Positions 50,263-59,865 of a DNA stretch of 64,000 nt are shown one piece after another (position 1 is the stretch's first letter; the number at the start of each line of letters is the position of its first letter). The DNA is taken from assembly GCA_922989275.2 (NCBI GenBank), contig OV277858.1, positions 12,919,027 to 12,983,026 on the forward strand, given 5' to 3'. This stretch comes from Gari tellinella. Lineage: Eukaryota; Mollusca; Bivalvia; Cardiida; Psammobiidae. Both the position numbers and the translations under genes were made by a program. The notes under the pieces were generated by a model. The model was given only the letters and a program-made list of their open reading frames with translations. It searched no databases and was not told the DNA's origin.

Positions 50263-52608
50263 AGAATAGATGAAGACCCATCTACTACGGATGACTGTCT
50301 ATCTTTGGGTACATCGATTTACTGTGATGGATGCATTGAAGGCAAAGGGGTGAAAATGTTGGTTGACACTGGTTCCGTTATTTCGCTGTTACATTTTGAC
50401 CTTTTTCAGCAGATAGGACAAAAGCTTATGGTAGAGCCCTTTATTGAAATTGTGACATCAGCCAATGGTCAACCCCTCGAAACTTGCGGTCAGGTACTAT
50501 TGGCTTTTGAAGTGGCAGGGAAGAAATTTTACCACAAGACAATAATCTGCAAGGATTTGGCACACATGTGCATATTAGGAACAGATTTTCTAGGCAAGAC
50601 AGGTGCATGTGTCGATTTTTCTGAAGGAACACTTAAAATTCAATCGCGTGCAACAAAGTTACAGCTTGGAAGAGGAAGTTCCTCCACCGTATGTCGCATT
50701 ACAGTCAAAAATACCGTTTTGGTGCCGGGAAGGCATGAAATGCTCATACCGGGGAAAATCAAAACAAATGAGAGGGGGGTAGAATTGTCTTCCATCACAG
50801 GTGTTTTTCAGCCAAAGGTAAGATTCTCATCAGGTGATGGTCTTCTTGTGGCTCGCTCGTTAGCCACATCAAAAGAAAACCAAGTGCCTGTTAGACTAAT
50901 AAATTTGTCAGACGATGATATAATGCTTTATAAGAACACTAACATTGGCACCTTATCTGCAGCCGATTTGCTAGAGGATGCTGAAGGTGTTGTCAGAACG
51001 GGATATCCATACCAACATTCAGACACATCGCTTGGGAGTTACTCCAGAGCAGCATGTAGCAGCTCAGGGAGTGTGTGCTCTAGGGCAGCATGTAGCAGCT
51101 CAGGGAGTGTGTGCTCCACACAACAAACAAAATGGGAGAAAAAGAAATTACTTGCTGAATGCGATATTCCAGGATCAGACTTGAACCCAAACCAAAGGTT
51201 GAAACTTGAACAATTGGTTGCCGAAAATGCAGACTTGTTTTCAAGTGGACCAAATGACATTGGGAGAACCAGTCAGATTCAACACACAATCAGGACAAGT
51301 GATGCACCTCCTATTCGACTAGCACCACGCAGAGTCCCCATTCATCGGAAAGAAGAAGTGAAGGGGATGATTGCCGAGATGAAGGAAAATGGTATCATTC
51401 AAGCATCAGCTAGTCCATGGGGGTCGCCTGTTGTACTGGTCACCAAGAAGGATGGAAGCACGAGGTTCTGTGTGGACTTCAGGAAGGTGAATGAAGTGAC
51501 CAAGGCTGATGCATACCCGATCCCACGAATCGATGAAACGTTGGAATCATTAGCAGGAGCCCGCTATTTCTCAACTCTTGACTTGGCAAGTGGATACTGG
51601 CAAGTTGAGATTGACCCTAGGGACAAGGAAAAGACGGCATTTGTAACTCCCTATGGGCTCTATGAATTCAATGTCATGCCATTCGGGCTTTCAGGGGCAC
51701 CTAGCACCTTTCAAAGGCTTATGGAGGCAGTGTTAGCGGGTCTTCAGTATGAAATTTGCCTAGTTTATCTGGATGATGTTATAGTGTTTAGTAAGACTTT
51801 TGATGAACATATTACAAGACTCAAGTTAGTGTTTGACAAATTTAGGATAGCTAATCTTAAGATGAAACCGAGGAAATGTAAATTTGCTAGGACCAGTGTC
51901 ACTTGTCTCGGACATGTTGTTTCAGATCAGGGAATAGCTACTGATCCCAGCAAGATCTCGGCAATTCTAAACTGGCCGAAGCCAAAGAATGTTTCAGAAA
52001 TTAGGCAGTTTCTAGGTTTAGCCTCATATTATAGACGGTTTATTAAAAACTTTGCTGAATTAGCTTCACCATTGAACAAGCTGTTACAAAAGAAAGAAAA
52101 TTTTGTTTGGTCAGAACGATGTAATCAGGCATTTGAAACCTTAAGAAATTGTTTAGTCTCGTCTCCTGTGTTGGCATATCCAACTACACAGGACGACTTT
52201 ATACTTGACACAGATGCGAGCAATGATTCTATTGGAGCTGTACTTTCGCAAGTGCAACATGGAGTGGAAAGGGTGATAAGTTATGGGAGTCGAAGCCTTT
52301 CAAAGGCAGAGAAGAATTATTCAACAACAAGGAAGGAACTTCTTGCTGTAGTCTATTTCATGAAAAATTTCCGCCCATACTTGCTTGGCAGGCAATTCAA
52401 AGTTCGCACAGATCATGGTGCTCTGAAATGGTTGTGGGGATTTAAAGATCCAGACGGTCAGGTAGCAAGATGGCAGACTCAGCTCGCGGAGTACTGTTTT
52501 GAGATTGAGCACAGGCCTGGCCGTGTACATGCCAATGCGGATGCTCTTTCCAGAATCGAAATCGAAGTGGGCAAGAAACAGTGTCTGTTTCAGTTACATC
52601 CTGTTTAA
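50228..52608 (+). CDS. pol: Pol: aspartic protease, reverse transcriptase, RNase H
   Basis: Entered by the -1 shift; the frame is already open from 50119. Protease: active-site DTGS at 50365 and a hydrophobic ILGTDFLG motif near 50575. A linker with a duplicated CSSSGSVCSRAA segment (51035-51118) follows. RT: GSPVVLVTKKDG and CVDFRKVN (finger motifs), STLDLASGYWQ (first catalytic Asp), MPFGLSGAPSTFQ, and VYLDDVIVF with YLDD at 51766-51777. RNase H: DTDASNDSIGAVLSQ near 52208, then RKELLAVVY and TDHGALKWL. It ends TAA at 52606. The products process Gag-Pol, copy the RNA to DNA and remove the template. All catalytic residues are present. Confidence 0.95.
51035..51118 (+). repeat. In-frame tandem duplication in the protease-RT linker
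   Basis: GCAGCATGTAGCAGCTCAGG and the following GAGTGTGTGCTC occur twice, 36 bp apart, giving two copies of RAACSSSGSVCS. It keeps frame and leaves the RT intact. Confidence 0.85.
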
Positions 52609-54293
52609 CCAGTTCGAATTGGACGGATACTATTTCTTCAGAAGAGATGTCAGTTAGACAAAAACAGGATGATGTGCTAAGCCGTCTTATGGCCAAGGTT
52701 CTTGGAGAAGTTTCGATTTCTGAGAGTGAAACAACTCAGGTGAATCTTAAACGTTGGAGAAAGCAAATGTCGCTCTTAGAGGTTGAAAAGGGTATCCTGT
52801 ATCGGAAGGACGGGTTATCCAGGCAAGTAGTGCTGCCTCTATCGTTGCAGAAGTTTGTTTTGCAAAATATTCATGGAGACTTCTCCGGTGGACACTTGGG
52901 TGTTACCAAGACTGCTGCAAAAATATCAGACAGGTTTTACTGGATTGATTGGAGACAGGATGTGGAAAAGTTTTGCAGGGAATGCCAGACATGTGAAAGA
53001 AGGAAGACTCCTTGCAAGCCAGCTCGGGCACCCCTGATGTCAACACAAGCATCAGGTCCATTGGATATTGTGGCTATGGATATTTTGGGTCCATTGCCAG
53101 AGTCCCATTCTGGCAACAAGTACATATTAGTAGTGTCCGACTTGTTTACCAAATGGACAGAGGCTTATGCACTTAGGAATCACAAGGCCAAAACAGTTGC
53201 GAAAAAGGTGGTTGAAGAATTTGTGTGTCGATTTGGATCACCTTCGAAGATATTGACAGACCAGGGGAGGGATTTCGAGTCCAAGCTTTTCAAAGAGATG
53301 TGCAATCTGCTGGATATTGAAAAAATAAGAACCACACCATACCATCCACAGTGTGATGGGCAGGTTGAACGGTTCAACAGGACACTACTGGATATGCTAA
53401 GTAAGCATGTAGACAAAGACCAGAGGGATTGGGATACTCATATTCCACACCTCATGATGGCCTACAGATCCAGTAAAAATGAGTCGACACAATACAGTCC
53501 AGCTTTTCTTATGCTAGGACATGAACTGAAGTTACCTGTGGACATTATATTAGAAAATCAGCCACTGTTTACTGATAGGAATCAGTATGTCGAACAATTT
53601 TCAAAAGGGTTGCAATCGGCCATCCAGTTGACAAGGGAAAACTTAATAAGGGCACACAACAAGCAAAAGGAAGGATATGATGAGAAAGTCCATGGGAGGC
53701 CTTATGAGGTAGGAGAGGAAGTTTGGTTACATGAGCCTGCAGTAAAACCAGGACTTTCTAAGAAACTCCATTCGCCATGGTCTGGCCCTTTTGTTGTCCT
53801 AAAAAGGATCAATAGTGTCAATTACAGGATTCGAAAGGTAGGCACCCGGCTCAAGAAGGTGGTTCACTTCAATCGATTGAAGCCGCACCATGGTGGGAAA
53901 ACTTGTGATCGAGCAAATCACAGTGCAGCTGATTATAATGCTAGGGTTCCGAGTGGTGAGTCGCATGTTGCAGCTCCCGCTCCAGCCCGTATAGACTTCA
54001 CAGGGACAAAATACTTAAGTGGTGAGTCGCATGTTGCAGCTCCCGCTCCTACAGAAATGGCGAACGAGGAAGATAGCGTCGAGAGCGACTGGGAGGAAGT
54101 TAGTGTGGGTCACGGATCTGATGGGGAAGAATCGGACCACAAAGAGGCTGAGGAAGAGGAACCAGAGGAGATTGTTTCCGAAGCTGAAATGGACGAAGTC
54201 GCTTATGGTTCAGAAGAGAGAGGGAGAGCCCGGAGAGAAGTCAGACCTCCAGTGTGGATGAAGGATTATACAGTGATGGACGATTCAGATTAA
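52509..54293 (+). CDS. Integrase with acidic C-terminal tail
   Basis: Lies in the -1 frame relative to RT-RNase H. The frame is open from 52509 and overlaps the end of the previous frame by about 100 bp, with a GTG at 52581 and no upstream AUG. Domains: HHCC zinc module (His near 52872 and 52890; FCRECQTC near 52971-52994), and an rve core with Asp 53079, Asp 53259 and Glu 53367, a D-D-35-E spacing. A C-terminal GPF module follows (SPWSGPFVVLKRI near 53770). A tail of about 120 residues contains a duplicated GESHVAAPAP and a Glu/Asp-rich stretch, ending RPPVWMKDYT. It catalyses strand transfer of the DNA copy. No canonical slippery site is evident in the overlap, so how it is expressed is unclear. 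Confidence 0.92.
   Translation, partial: AQAWPCTCQCGCSFQNRNRSGQETVSVSVTSCLTSSNWTDTISSEEMSVRQKQDDVLSRLMAKVLGEVSISESETTQVNLKRWRKQMSLLEVEKGILYRKDGLSRQVVLPLSLQKFVLQNIHGDFSGGHLGVTKTAAKISDRFYWIDWRQDVEKFCRECQTCERRKTPCKPARAPLMSTQASGPLDIVAMDILGPLPESHSGNKYILVVSDLFTKWTEAYALRNHKAKTVAKKVVEEFVCRFGSPSKILTDQGRDFESKLFKEMCNLLDIEKIRTTPYHPQCDGQVERFNRTLLDMLSKHVDKDQRDWDTHIPHLMMAYRSSKNESTQYSPAFLMLGHELKLPVDIILENQPLFTDRNQYVEQFSKGLQSAIQLTRENLIRAHNKQKEGYDEKVHGRPYEVGEEVWLHEPAVKPGLSKKLHSPWSGPFVVLKRINSVNYRIRKVGTRLKKVVHFNRLKPHHGGKTCDRANHSAADYNARVPSGESHVAAPAPARIDFTGTKYLSGESHVAAPAPTEMANEEDSVESDWEEVSVGHGSDGEESDHKEAEEEEPEEIVSEAEMDEVAYGSEERGRARREVRPPVWMKDYTVMDDSD
53950..54050 (+). repeat. In-frame duplication in the integrase tail
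   Basis: AGTGGTGAGTCGCATGTTGC plus AGCTCCCGCTCC occurs at about 53950 and 54019, giving two SGESHVAAPAP units about 23 residues apart. Confidence 0.85.
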
Positions 54294-54506
54294 GCTGTCC
54301 TTATTGAAACGTTATGTCGGTTATGTGTATTATATATTCTTGCAACTTGGGATTTAATGACCCTTAGCCAACAGTATCTAGTTAAATAATGTGTTATCTA
54401 TTTGGGTTGTTTTATATTTTTTTGGTTCTTGAAGATGTTACATAGTTGTTGAATGGATGATTGATGAATGTTATAAGTATGAGTGAAGACCGAGGGCGTG
54501 TCTTTA

Positions 54507-54522
54507 AGAAAGGGGGGAGTAG
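54507..54522 (+). promoter_or_regulatory. Polypurine tract
   Basis: AAGAAAGGGGGGAGTA(G) lies directly before the 3' LTR, the expected site of plus-strand priming. Confidence 0.85.
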
Positions 54523-54739
54523 TGTGACGGACGTAAGTATGTGATATAGTGAGGGGGCGAATCGGTACGAGTATGACGTTTATGACGTATGCATGATTGC
54601 AAGAGAGGGCGCGCGTGAGCGTTGTTGTGTGAGTTGGGAGAGTTGAATGGTGACAGTTGGGTGTGCAAACTAAAGGAAATAAAACGAGTAAATTGTGATT
54701 GGAGTTGTTGCTAACTTACTAAGATTGGACCACGTTACA
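54523..54739 (+). repeat. 3' LTR (217 bp)
   Basis: By eye identical to 48671-48887 over all 217 positions. Followed by GATC. Confidence 0.96.
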
Positions 54740-54743
54740 GATC

Positions 54744-56053
54744 TACACTGGTCGCCCGTCCGAACACACCACCATTCGAGCCATCGAGAATGATTTGTAT
54801 AAGATAATGTAAGTTGTTTAATCTAGATCTTAAGAATTAAAGTTTAAACTTTATTTTCAAAATTGAAAATCTTTTTAAAAAGTAAAATCTAGTTTTAGTC
54901 TCGATAACCAAACAGTAAACTCTCAAAAAGGACGGGTAACAACATAATTCAGGAGACAAAGCAATTCAAAAATATGTTGTGCCTGTCTCCTGCATTAAGA
55001 AGTCACTAAATTTTACACCTATAAAATAAACGTCTTTGTGTTTGATAAATCTAGCGAGATTTTAGTGTACACTTTTGTTATAAGTTAAAATATTACTAGA
55101 TCTAGATTCTACTCTAGATCTATGGCCGAACCTTTAGACTGTAAGACGTTAGCAAGCTAACATCTTTTTTAAAATTAAAGATCAACTAGATCTTGACCTA
55201 TATTTCTGTTGATCTAAATCTAAAGCCAAAAAAAGAGAAAACGGCTGACATGGGTTTCGAACTCGCGACACTCAGTTTGACAGTCAAACACCAGGGCTGC
55301 CATTTCTCCGGATTTTTCCTAAATCTTCGGATTTTTCCCAGTACATGGTAGCTTAAAGCAGGCTGAAAGCCTGCTTTAAGTAGTTGCATGTCAACAAAGC
55401 AAGAAAAAGGCCATGGGGTAATTAATGGTACCATTCGTAAAATCGCACTTTAAATTTGCAAATTTGGAAATCTTAGGATTTTTCATGTCAACTTATGGCA
55501 GCCCTTAAACACACATACCCCTAGTCCCCTATGCCACAGTGCAAGGATCAACTGACGAACAAATGTAGATTTTATACTCGTATAAAGTTTAAACATCGTA
55601 CCAAAAATGTGAATATATACCATTTATCGTAAGTTTTTATATAGATCTACATCTAGATTATTATGTTTTCTTTCTTTCTGCGTGGTCGTTAAATCATTCG
55701 GCATAGATCTAAATTCATTGAATATGTATTGATCATAATTTACATCTACACATGGCTCACTTTCTATTTATAGATCTAGCCCTCGATTTGCATTAAAATA
55801 GCTCATAATTAACACCGGTTAACGTTAAGTGTAAATTGCAAGTAGATTTCTATCAACATTGATCGAAATGGAATAAAAGCGAACTGACCTAGATCTAGTT
55901 TAGATCTAGATCTAATCAATAAAGTGGTTCATCAAAGTGCGAGCAAAATACTCCGCGAAAATCGGAAATGGCGCCATCGATACTTGCATCCGACACTAGC
56001 ACATTTTGGAAGTTTATGGAAATATATCTAGGAATAAAAGAAATATATCTTAC
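54744..56053. other. Right arm of the TIR element: presumed intron 1
   Basis: Apart from the short MITE at 55292-55504 there is no coding evidence. Rich in AGATCTAGATC-type motifs. It lies between the donor at 56053 and the acceptor at 48508 of the minus-strand gene. Confidence 0.45.
55292..55504. mobile_element. hAT-like MITE (~213 bp)
   Basis: The ends CAGGGCTGCCAT and ATGGCAGCCC are inverted repeats of the hAT CAGGG type. The flanks TCAAACAC and TTAAACAC match at 7 of 8, consistent with the 8-bp hAT duplication. Inside is a perfect 13-bp hairpin CTTAAAGCAGGCT / AGCCTGCTTTAAG (55352-55380, loop GAA). No transposase. Confidence 0.75.
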
Positions 56054-56201
56054 CTCAAGCTCACTTTCCATCATATCCAACAATCAAATAGAATATGCGT
56101 AGTCATAAACCAAAGAAAATAAAACACAACACGGAAGTAAATTTATGTCGATTAAAAATGACGTCAAAAGTTTACGCTCATTTCTGACGTCATTTCGTCG
56201 A

Positions 56202-56235
56202 TGTCATTAAGCCCGGTTTTCCTGGAGCGGTGCTC
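56202..56235 (-). repeat. Right terminal inverted repeat
   Basis: Complement of the left end, followed by ATATATATAATTAATTAAT and a (TA)n run to about 56292. Confidence 0.88.
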
Positions 56236-56249
56236 ATATATATAATTAA

Positions 56250-56294
<45 letters not shown>

Positions 56295-57153
56295 CCTAAT
56301 GAAGGCATTAGGGGGACCGTCCCTAAAAATGGGGTTTAAGGAGACATTTTATATATTTTTTATCTTATGGGTTTTTTTGTTTTTTTTACTCAATAAATCA
56401 TGTTTAAGTTGTAATTAAGGTTTTTTTAAAAAAATTTTTAGAAAAATTAAGTATTTAAAAATATACAAAAATATTGGTCTCCCTAATATTTTGTAAGGAC
56501 ATTGAGGGTTTTAAGTAGACCAACAAATATTCGAGTTTAAGGGGACCAATAAAAGTTTAAGGAGACCGATTCATATATATATATTACAGAAAATGGATAA
56601 ATTCATTCTCAATTCAAATTGATGTATATAACAGTGCTCCGGATAGGCCTTTTTAGGAGGGTGCCCGCGCCCTGCCCTAAAATTAAAAAAAAAATTATTT
56701 TTTTATTTTTTTACAAATTAATAGATCTACTTAGCACATGGCTTGGAGCTCTCGGCCAATCAGATGCCTCAAAAGCCTGTGAATATATCGTTGATTTTAC
56801 AAAACCATGAAATAACTAACACACTGTTCACTTATTCCAAACTTCCGTCATCTCAAGGCAATCTGACGTCACAACCCTAGCAATCCTCTGAACTGCACTC
56901 GCTTGATGACGTCATATTATGTACAGTGAGACCGAAACTTTAAAGGCAATTAATAATGTATTGTGCTTACATATAGAGCTTCAATAAGCGATTATCTATG
57001 TTGGTGTTTAAGCATGCTTAATGTCTCAAACTACACATTGAAATAACCTTTCAATTTAAGTAAAATATTACAAATAAAATGACTTTTTCGTCTAAAACAA
57101 AAAGCAGAAACGAAGGGTCCTCTTGTTTTCCTCGAGCCCAAGCCAGTGCTAAA

Positions 57154-57254
57154 TAGGTTAGACCATGGTTGCGCGCGAATAAACGACATAGTTCTCGGGG
57201 GCTACGCCCCCTCGAACTATATCGTTTATTCGCTTGCAACCATGGTCTAACCTA
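57154..57254. repeat. 101-bp near-perfect palindrome
   Basis: Arms of about 49 bp from TAGGTTAGACCATGGTTGC to its complement, with GCGAATAAACGA and CGGGGGC paired around a 3-nt centre (57203-57205). Only a few mismatches. It is a strong cruciform or hairpin and may be a fold-back transposon. Confidence 0.85.
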
Positions 57255-57413
57255 TACTTACCAATAGTTTTTCTCTCAAATTATTCAAATTAATGTATAT
57301 GTATTAACAATGGTTTTTCTCTCAAATTATTTGTGAGGTTTAAGTAAACACGACATATATTTGAGTTTAAGGTGACCAATATAAGTTTAAGGAGACCGAA
57401 AGATATATATACA

Positions 57414-57693
57414 GGGGGGCCTCCGTGGCCTAGTGGTGTAGTCACTGTGACTAACATCACTAAGCTCCTCGCCGCTGTGAGTTCGAATCCCAGTAGGGTC
57501 GTTCGGATTTTTCATGTGGGGAAGCCTTCCAGCTGGCTTGCGGTAGGACGGTGGTTCTACCCAGTTGTTGATTTGTGCCTGAAACAGTGCATAAAGAACT
57601 TCTGGGGTCTTCCTCCACCTGTAATTAGCTGGACGTCGCGATATGACTGAAATACTGTTGAAAGCGACGTAAATCAAAAACAAATCAAATCAA
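57414..57693 (+). mobile_element. tRNA-derived SINE, plus strand
   Basis: A pol III promoter is visible: A box TGGCCTAGTGGTG and B box GAGTTCGAATCCC. The body contains GGGGAAGCCTTCCAGCTGGC and GACGGTGGTTCTACCCAG, then a tail ACGTAAATCAAAAACAAATC. Flanked by an 11-bp duplication ATATATATACA (57403-57413 and 57694-57704). The frames on both strands over it are shadows. It needs a partner LINE to move. Confidence 0.9.
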
Positions 57694-58229
57694 ATATATA
57701 TACAACATGAAAGGGATAAATTCATTCTAAATTCAAATTAATGTATTATCAATGGTTTTTCTCTCAAATTATTCAAATTAATGTATTAACAATGGTTTTT
57801 CTATCAAATTATTTGGGTTTTTTAAGTAGACACAACATAATATTAGAGTTTAAGGTGACCGATATTAGTTTAAGGAGACCGATTGATATATATATATACA
57901 ACATAAATGGAAAACAATTATTCTAAATTCAAATTAATGTATTATCAATGGTTTTTCTCTCAAATTATTCAAATTAATGTATCAATTGTTTTCTCTCAAA
58001 TTATTAGGGAGTTTTAAGTAGACACAACATATATTCCAGTTTAAGTTGACCGATTTTAGTTTAAGGAGACCGATTCATATGTATACAACATAAAAGGAAA
58101 AAAATTCATTCTGAATTCAAATTAATGTATTATCAATGGTTTTTCTCTCAAATTATTCACTGGCAGATGTAGTCGAGGGGTAAAGCACCAACATTACTAA
58201 AAACAAGAATGCGCGTTCAATAAACACTT

Positions 58230-58675
58230 ATGCCCCCGGTGGCATCCTTGACAATATATTCTGAATTTTTTCTAAGTCCAAATTAGGTCAAGGTCAAGGT
58301 AAAAATCAAGGTTGGGCAATATGGGTGGATAGGTAGTGATCCAAGGAAACAACTGTATAAGTACCAAAGAATTGTAGTCAGTTATGCTGATGCTAGACGA
58401 AACGGTAAAATCTAGTTAACCAAGAAATAGCCCATTTAAAAGATATTATTTATTTAATATAAGTCCAAATTAGGTCAAGGTCAAAATCAAGGTTGGGTGA
58501 TATTGGTGGATAGGGAATGGTCCAAGGCAACAACTGTATAAGTATCCAAGCATTTGAGTAAGCGGTGTTGATGCTAGACGAAATGGCAAAATCTACTCAA
58601 CCTGTTACGGACGGACGGAAGGACGGACAGGACGATTACTATATGCCTCCGCATCTATAGATGCCGGGGGCATAA
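58230..58675 (+). mobile_element. TATGCC element E1, two internal units
   Basis: Inverted ends TATGCCCCCGG and CCGGGGGCATA. Between them are two ~175-bp units, each with TCCAAATTAGGTCAAGGTCA, CAACTGTATAAGTAT and GATGCTAGACGAAA, then a GACGGACGGA run and TATATGCCTCCGCATCTATA. A conserved AACAAGA...GTTCAATAAACACT precedes the left end in E1, E2 and E4, so the true boundary may be about 27 bp upstream. Non-coding; class unknown, non-autonomous. Confidence 0.8.
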
Positions 58676-59265
58676 AAAACCTTTTCTAGCATATCTGAGT
58701 ACACCAAGGGCAAATAAGTCTTGACACAATGATCCGATTTCAATAATAATCATTCATTTCATGAACTTTTACTTCAATAATTATACTGTGGGTAAATATT
58801 ATCAAAGTCCATTCAAAACTGTAGTTGCTAAGTGTGTTAACACTGTCAAATAAGCCTTTTATAGCATATTTTAGTACATCAAGGTCAGATAACTATGTAA
58901 CAACAAATCAAATTATTCTAAAATTTCCCTCATCTTCATATCTTGATGACTTTAACATTTGTGTGACGTTTCATCAACATCCTTCAAATAGTCAGGACAA
59001 GCTTATTATAGCATATTTAAGTACATCAAAGGCAGATAACTCTGTAACGAAACATTGAATTAACCTCAACTCGACTCACATTCAGATCGTTATGCATATA
59101 CCATTTGTGTGAAGTTTCATTAATATCCGTTCAATAGTTTTCTGGAAAAACTGAGGACAAACAAAATCTTGACAGAAGAACAGACAAACGAACAAACTTA
59201 TTCACGGACGGACAGACAGGGCCATGCCAATATACGACCACTTCTTGAGGTGGGCGTATAAAAAA
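58676..59265 (+). repeat. Degenerate tandem repeat with TTTATAGCATATTTNAGTACATCAA
   Basis: Two to three units share AGCATAT(T/C)T(T/G)AGTACA, GGCA(G/A)ATAACT and GTGTGA(C/A)GTTTCAT. It ends with ACGGACGGACAGACAGG and GGCGTATAAAA, a layout parallel to the TATGCC elements. Confidence 0.55.
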
Positions 59266-59291
59266 ACAAGACTGGACGTTCAATAAACGCT

Positions 59292-59865
59292 TATGCCCCC
59301 GGTGGCATCCAAATTAGGTCAAGGTCAAACTGAGCTTGGGTATTATTGGTGAGTTGGTAATGGTCCAAAGCAATAACTGTATAAGTATCGAAGCATTGTA
59401 GTAAACAGTGTTGATGCTAGACGAAACGGTAAAGTCTAGTTAACCCGGAAATAGCCTATTTAAAATATTCTAAGTCCAAATTAGGTCAAGGTCAAGGTCA
59501 AAATCAAAGTTTGGTGGATAGGGAATGGTCAAATGCAACAACTGTATAAGTATCAAAGCATTGTAGTCAGATGTGTTGATGCTAGACGAAACGGTATATT
59601 CTAGTTAACCAGGAAATACCCTATTCAAAATATTCTAAGTCCAAATTAGGTCAAGATCAAGGTCAAGATCAAAGTTTGGTGATATTGGTGGATAGGGAAT
59701 GATCCAATGCAACAACTGTATAAGTATCCAAGCATTTGGGTAAGCGGTGTTGATGCTAGACGAAACGGTAAATTCTACTTAACCTTGTTACGGACACACA
59801 GACGGACGGACTGACGGATATGACGATTACTATATGCCTCCGCATCTGTCGATGCCGGAGGCATA
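59292..59865 (+). mobile_element. TATGCC element E2, three internal units
   Basis: Same ends as E1 (right end CCGGAGGCATA) but with three GGTCAAGGTCAA / GATGCTAGACGAAA units at about 59312, 59470 and 59640. Confidence 0.8.

Larger units (their letters stand above)
48671..54739 (+). mobile_element. Complete Ty3/gypsy LTR retrotransposon
   Basis: 6,069 bp from TG to CA, flanked by GATC on both sides (48667-48670, 54740-54743). Both LTRs are 217 bp and I see no difference between them, which implies very recent insertion. Order: LTR, presumed primer site, leader frame, gag with two CCHC knuckles, protease, RT, RNase H, integrase, purine-rich tract, LTR. RT before integrase is the Ty3/gypsy order. 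There is no envelope-like frame and no chromodomain. It lies in what looks like intron 1 of the host transposon's gene, in the opposite orientation. Confidence 0.97.
47718..56074 (-). pseudogene. Acidic multi-exon gene of the TIR element, unrecognised
   Basis: Minus strand. A first exon of seven codons starts at ATG 56074 (MMESELE) and ends at a donor GAG|GTAAGA (56054/56053). The next coding block follows an acceptor TTTATTTTCCAG at 48507: ELESLSSEHLLTPLASQL, then a Val-Asp-Glu-rich stretch. It shifts frame near 48410 into a segment with a Cys/His set (ECDPEHETVWCSKLSGCQGN). A basic block (RNGQRRRLLTMLRENQQE) and a final segment 48014-47718 lie in other frames. The final segment contains NYAGEIRIPQSAAPLG, LPTNTTK and VKYSTFNSI. 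That last pattern resembles uncharacterised, probably transposon-derived metazoan proteins with a conserved Y-S-T-F-x-x-(L/I)-W block. It may encode the transposase. The frame changes mean short introns or decay. Confidence 0.45.
46012..56235. mobile_element. TIR-bounded DNA transposon with nested gypsy element
   Basis: The ends 46012-46045 and 56202-56235 are inverted repeats of 34 bp with two mismatches: GAG, two variable bases, then CCGCTCCAGGAAAACCGGGC and TTAATGACA. Both ends abut (TA)n, so the target duplication cannot be measured. Removing the gypsy insertion leaves about 4.15 kb. The interior carries an acidic, apparently spliced minus-strand gene and a small hAT-type MITE. I cannot assign a superfamily; the pairing could in principle be two solo ends, but their spacing around one gene argues for a single element. 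Confidence 0.75.
56460..58160 (+). repeat. Tandem array, ~190-bp units, interrupted
   Basis: Units share GTTTAAGGAGACCGA, a (TA)n run, ATTCAAATTAATGTATTA and CAATGGTTTTTCTCTCAAAT. Two full units lie at about 57765-57955 and 57960-58155, with partial ones at 56500-56640 and 57245-57412 plus 57705-57760. A SINE (57414-57693) and a block of unrelated sequence with a large palindrome (about 56640-57260) interrupt it. Confidence 0.8.

Noticed and set aside
52581..52608. Canonical -1 slippery heptamer for integrase
   Set aside because: I looked through the pol frame overlap; no in-phase X XXY YYZ heptamer is present.
57414..57490. Functional tRNA gene
   Set aside because: A and B boxes are present, but the cloverleaf stems are not, and the sequence continues into a SINE body and tail.
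57387..57683. 98-codon minus frame and 92-codon plus frame
   Set aside because: Both lie inside a tRNA-derived SINE with clear target duplications.
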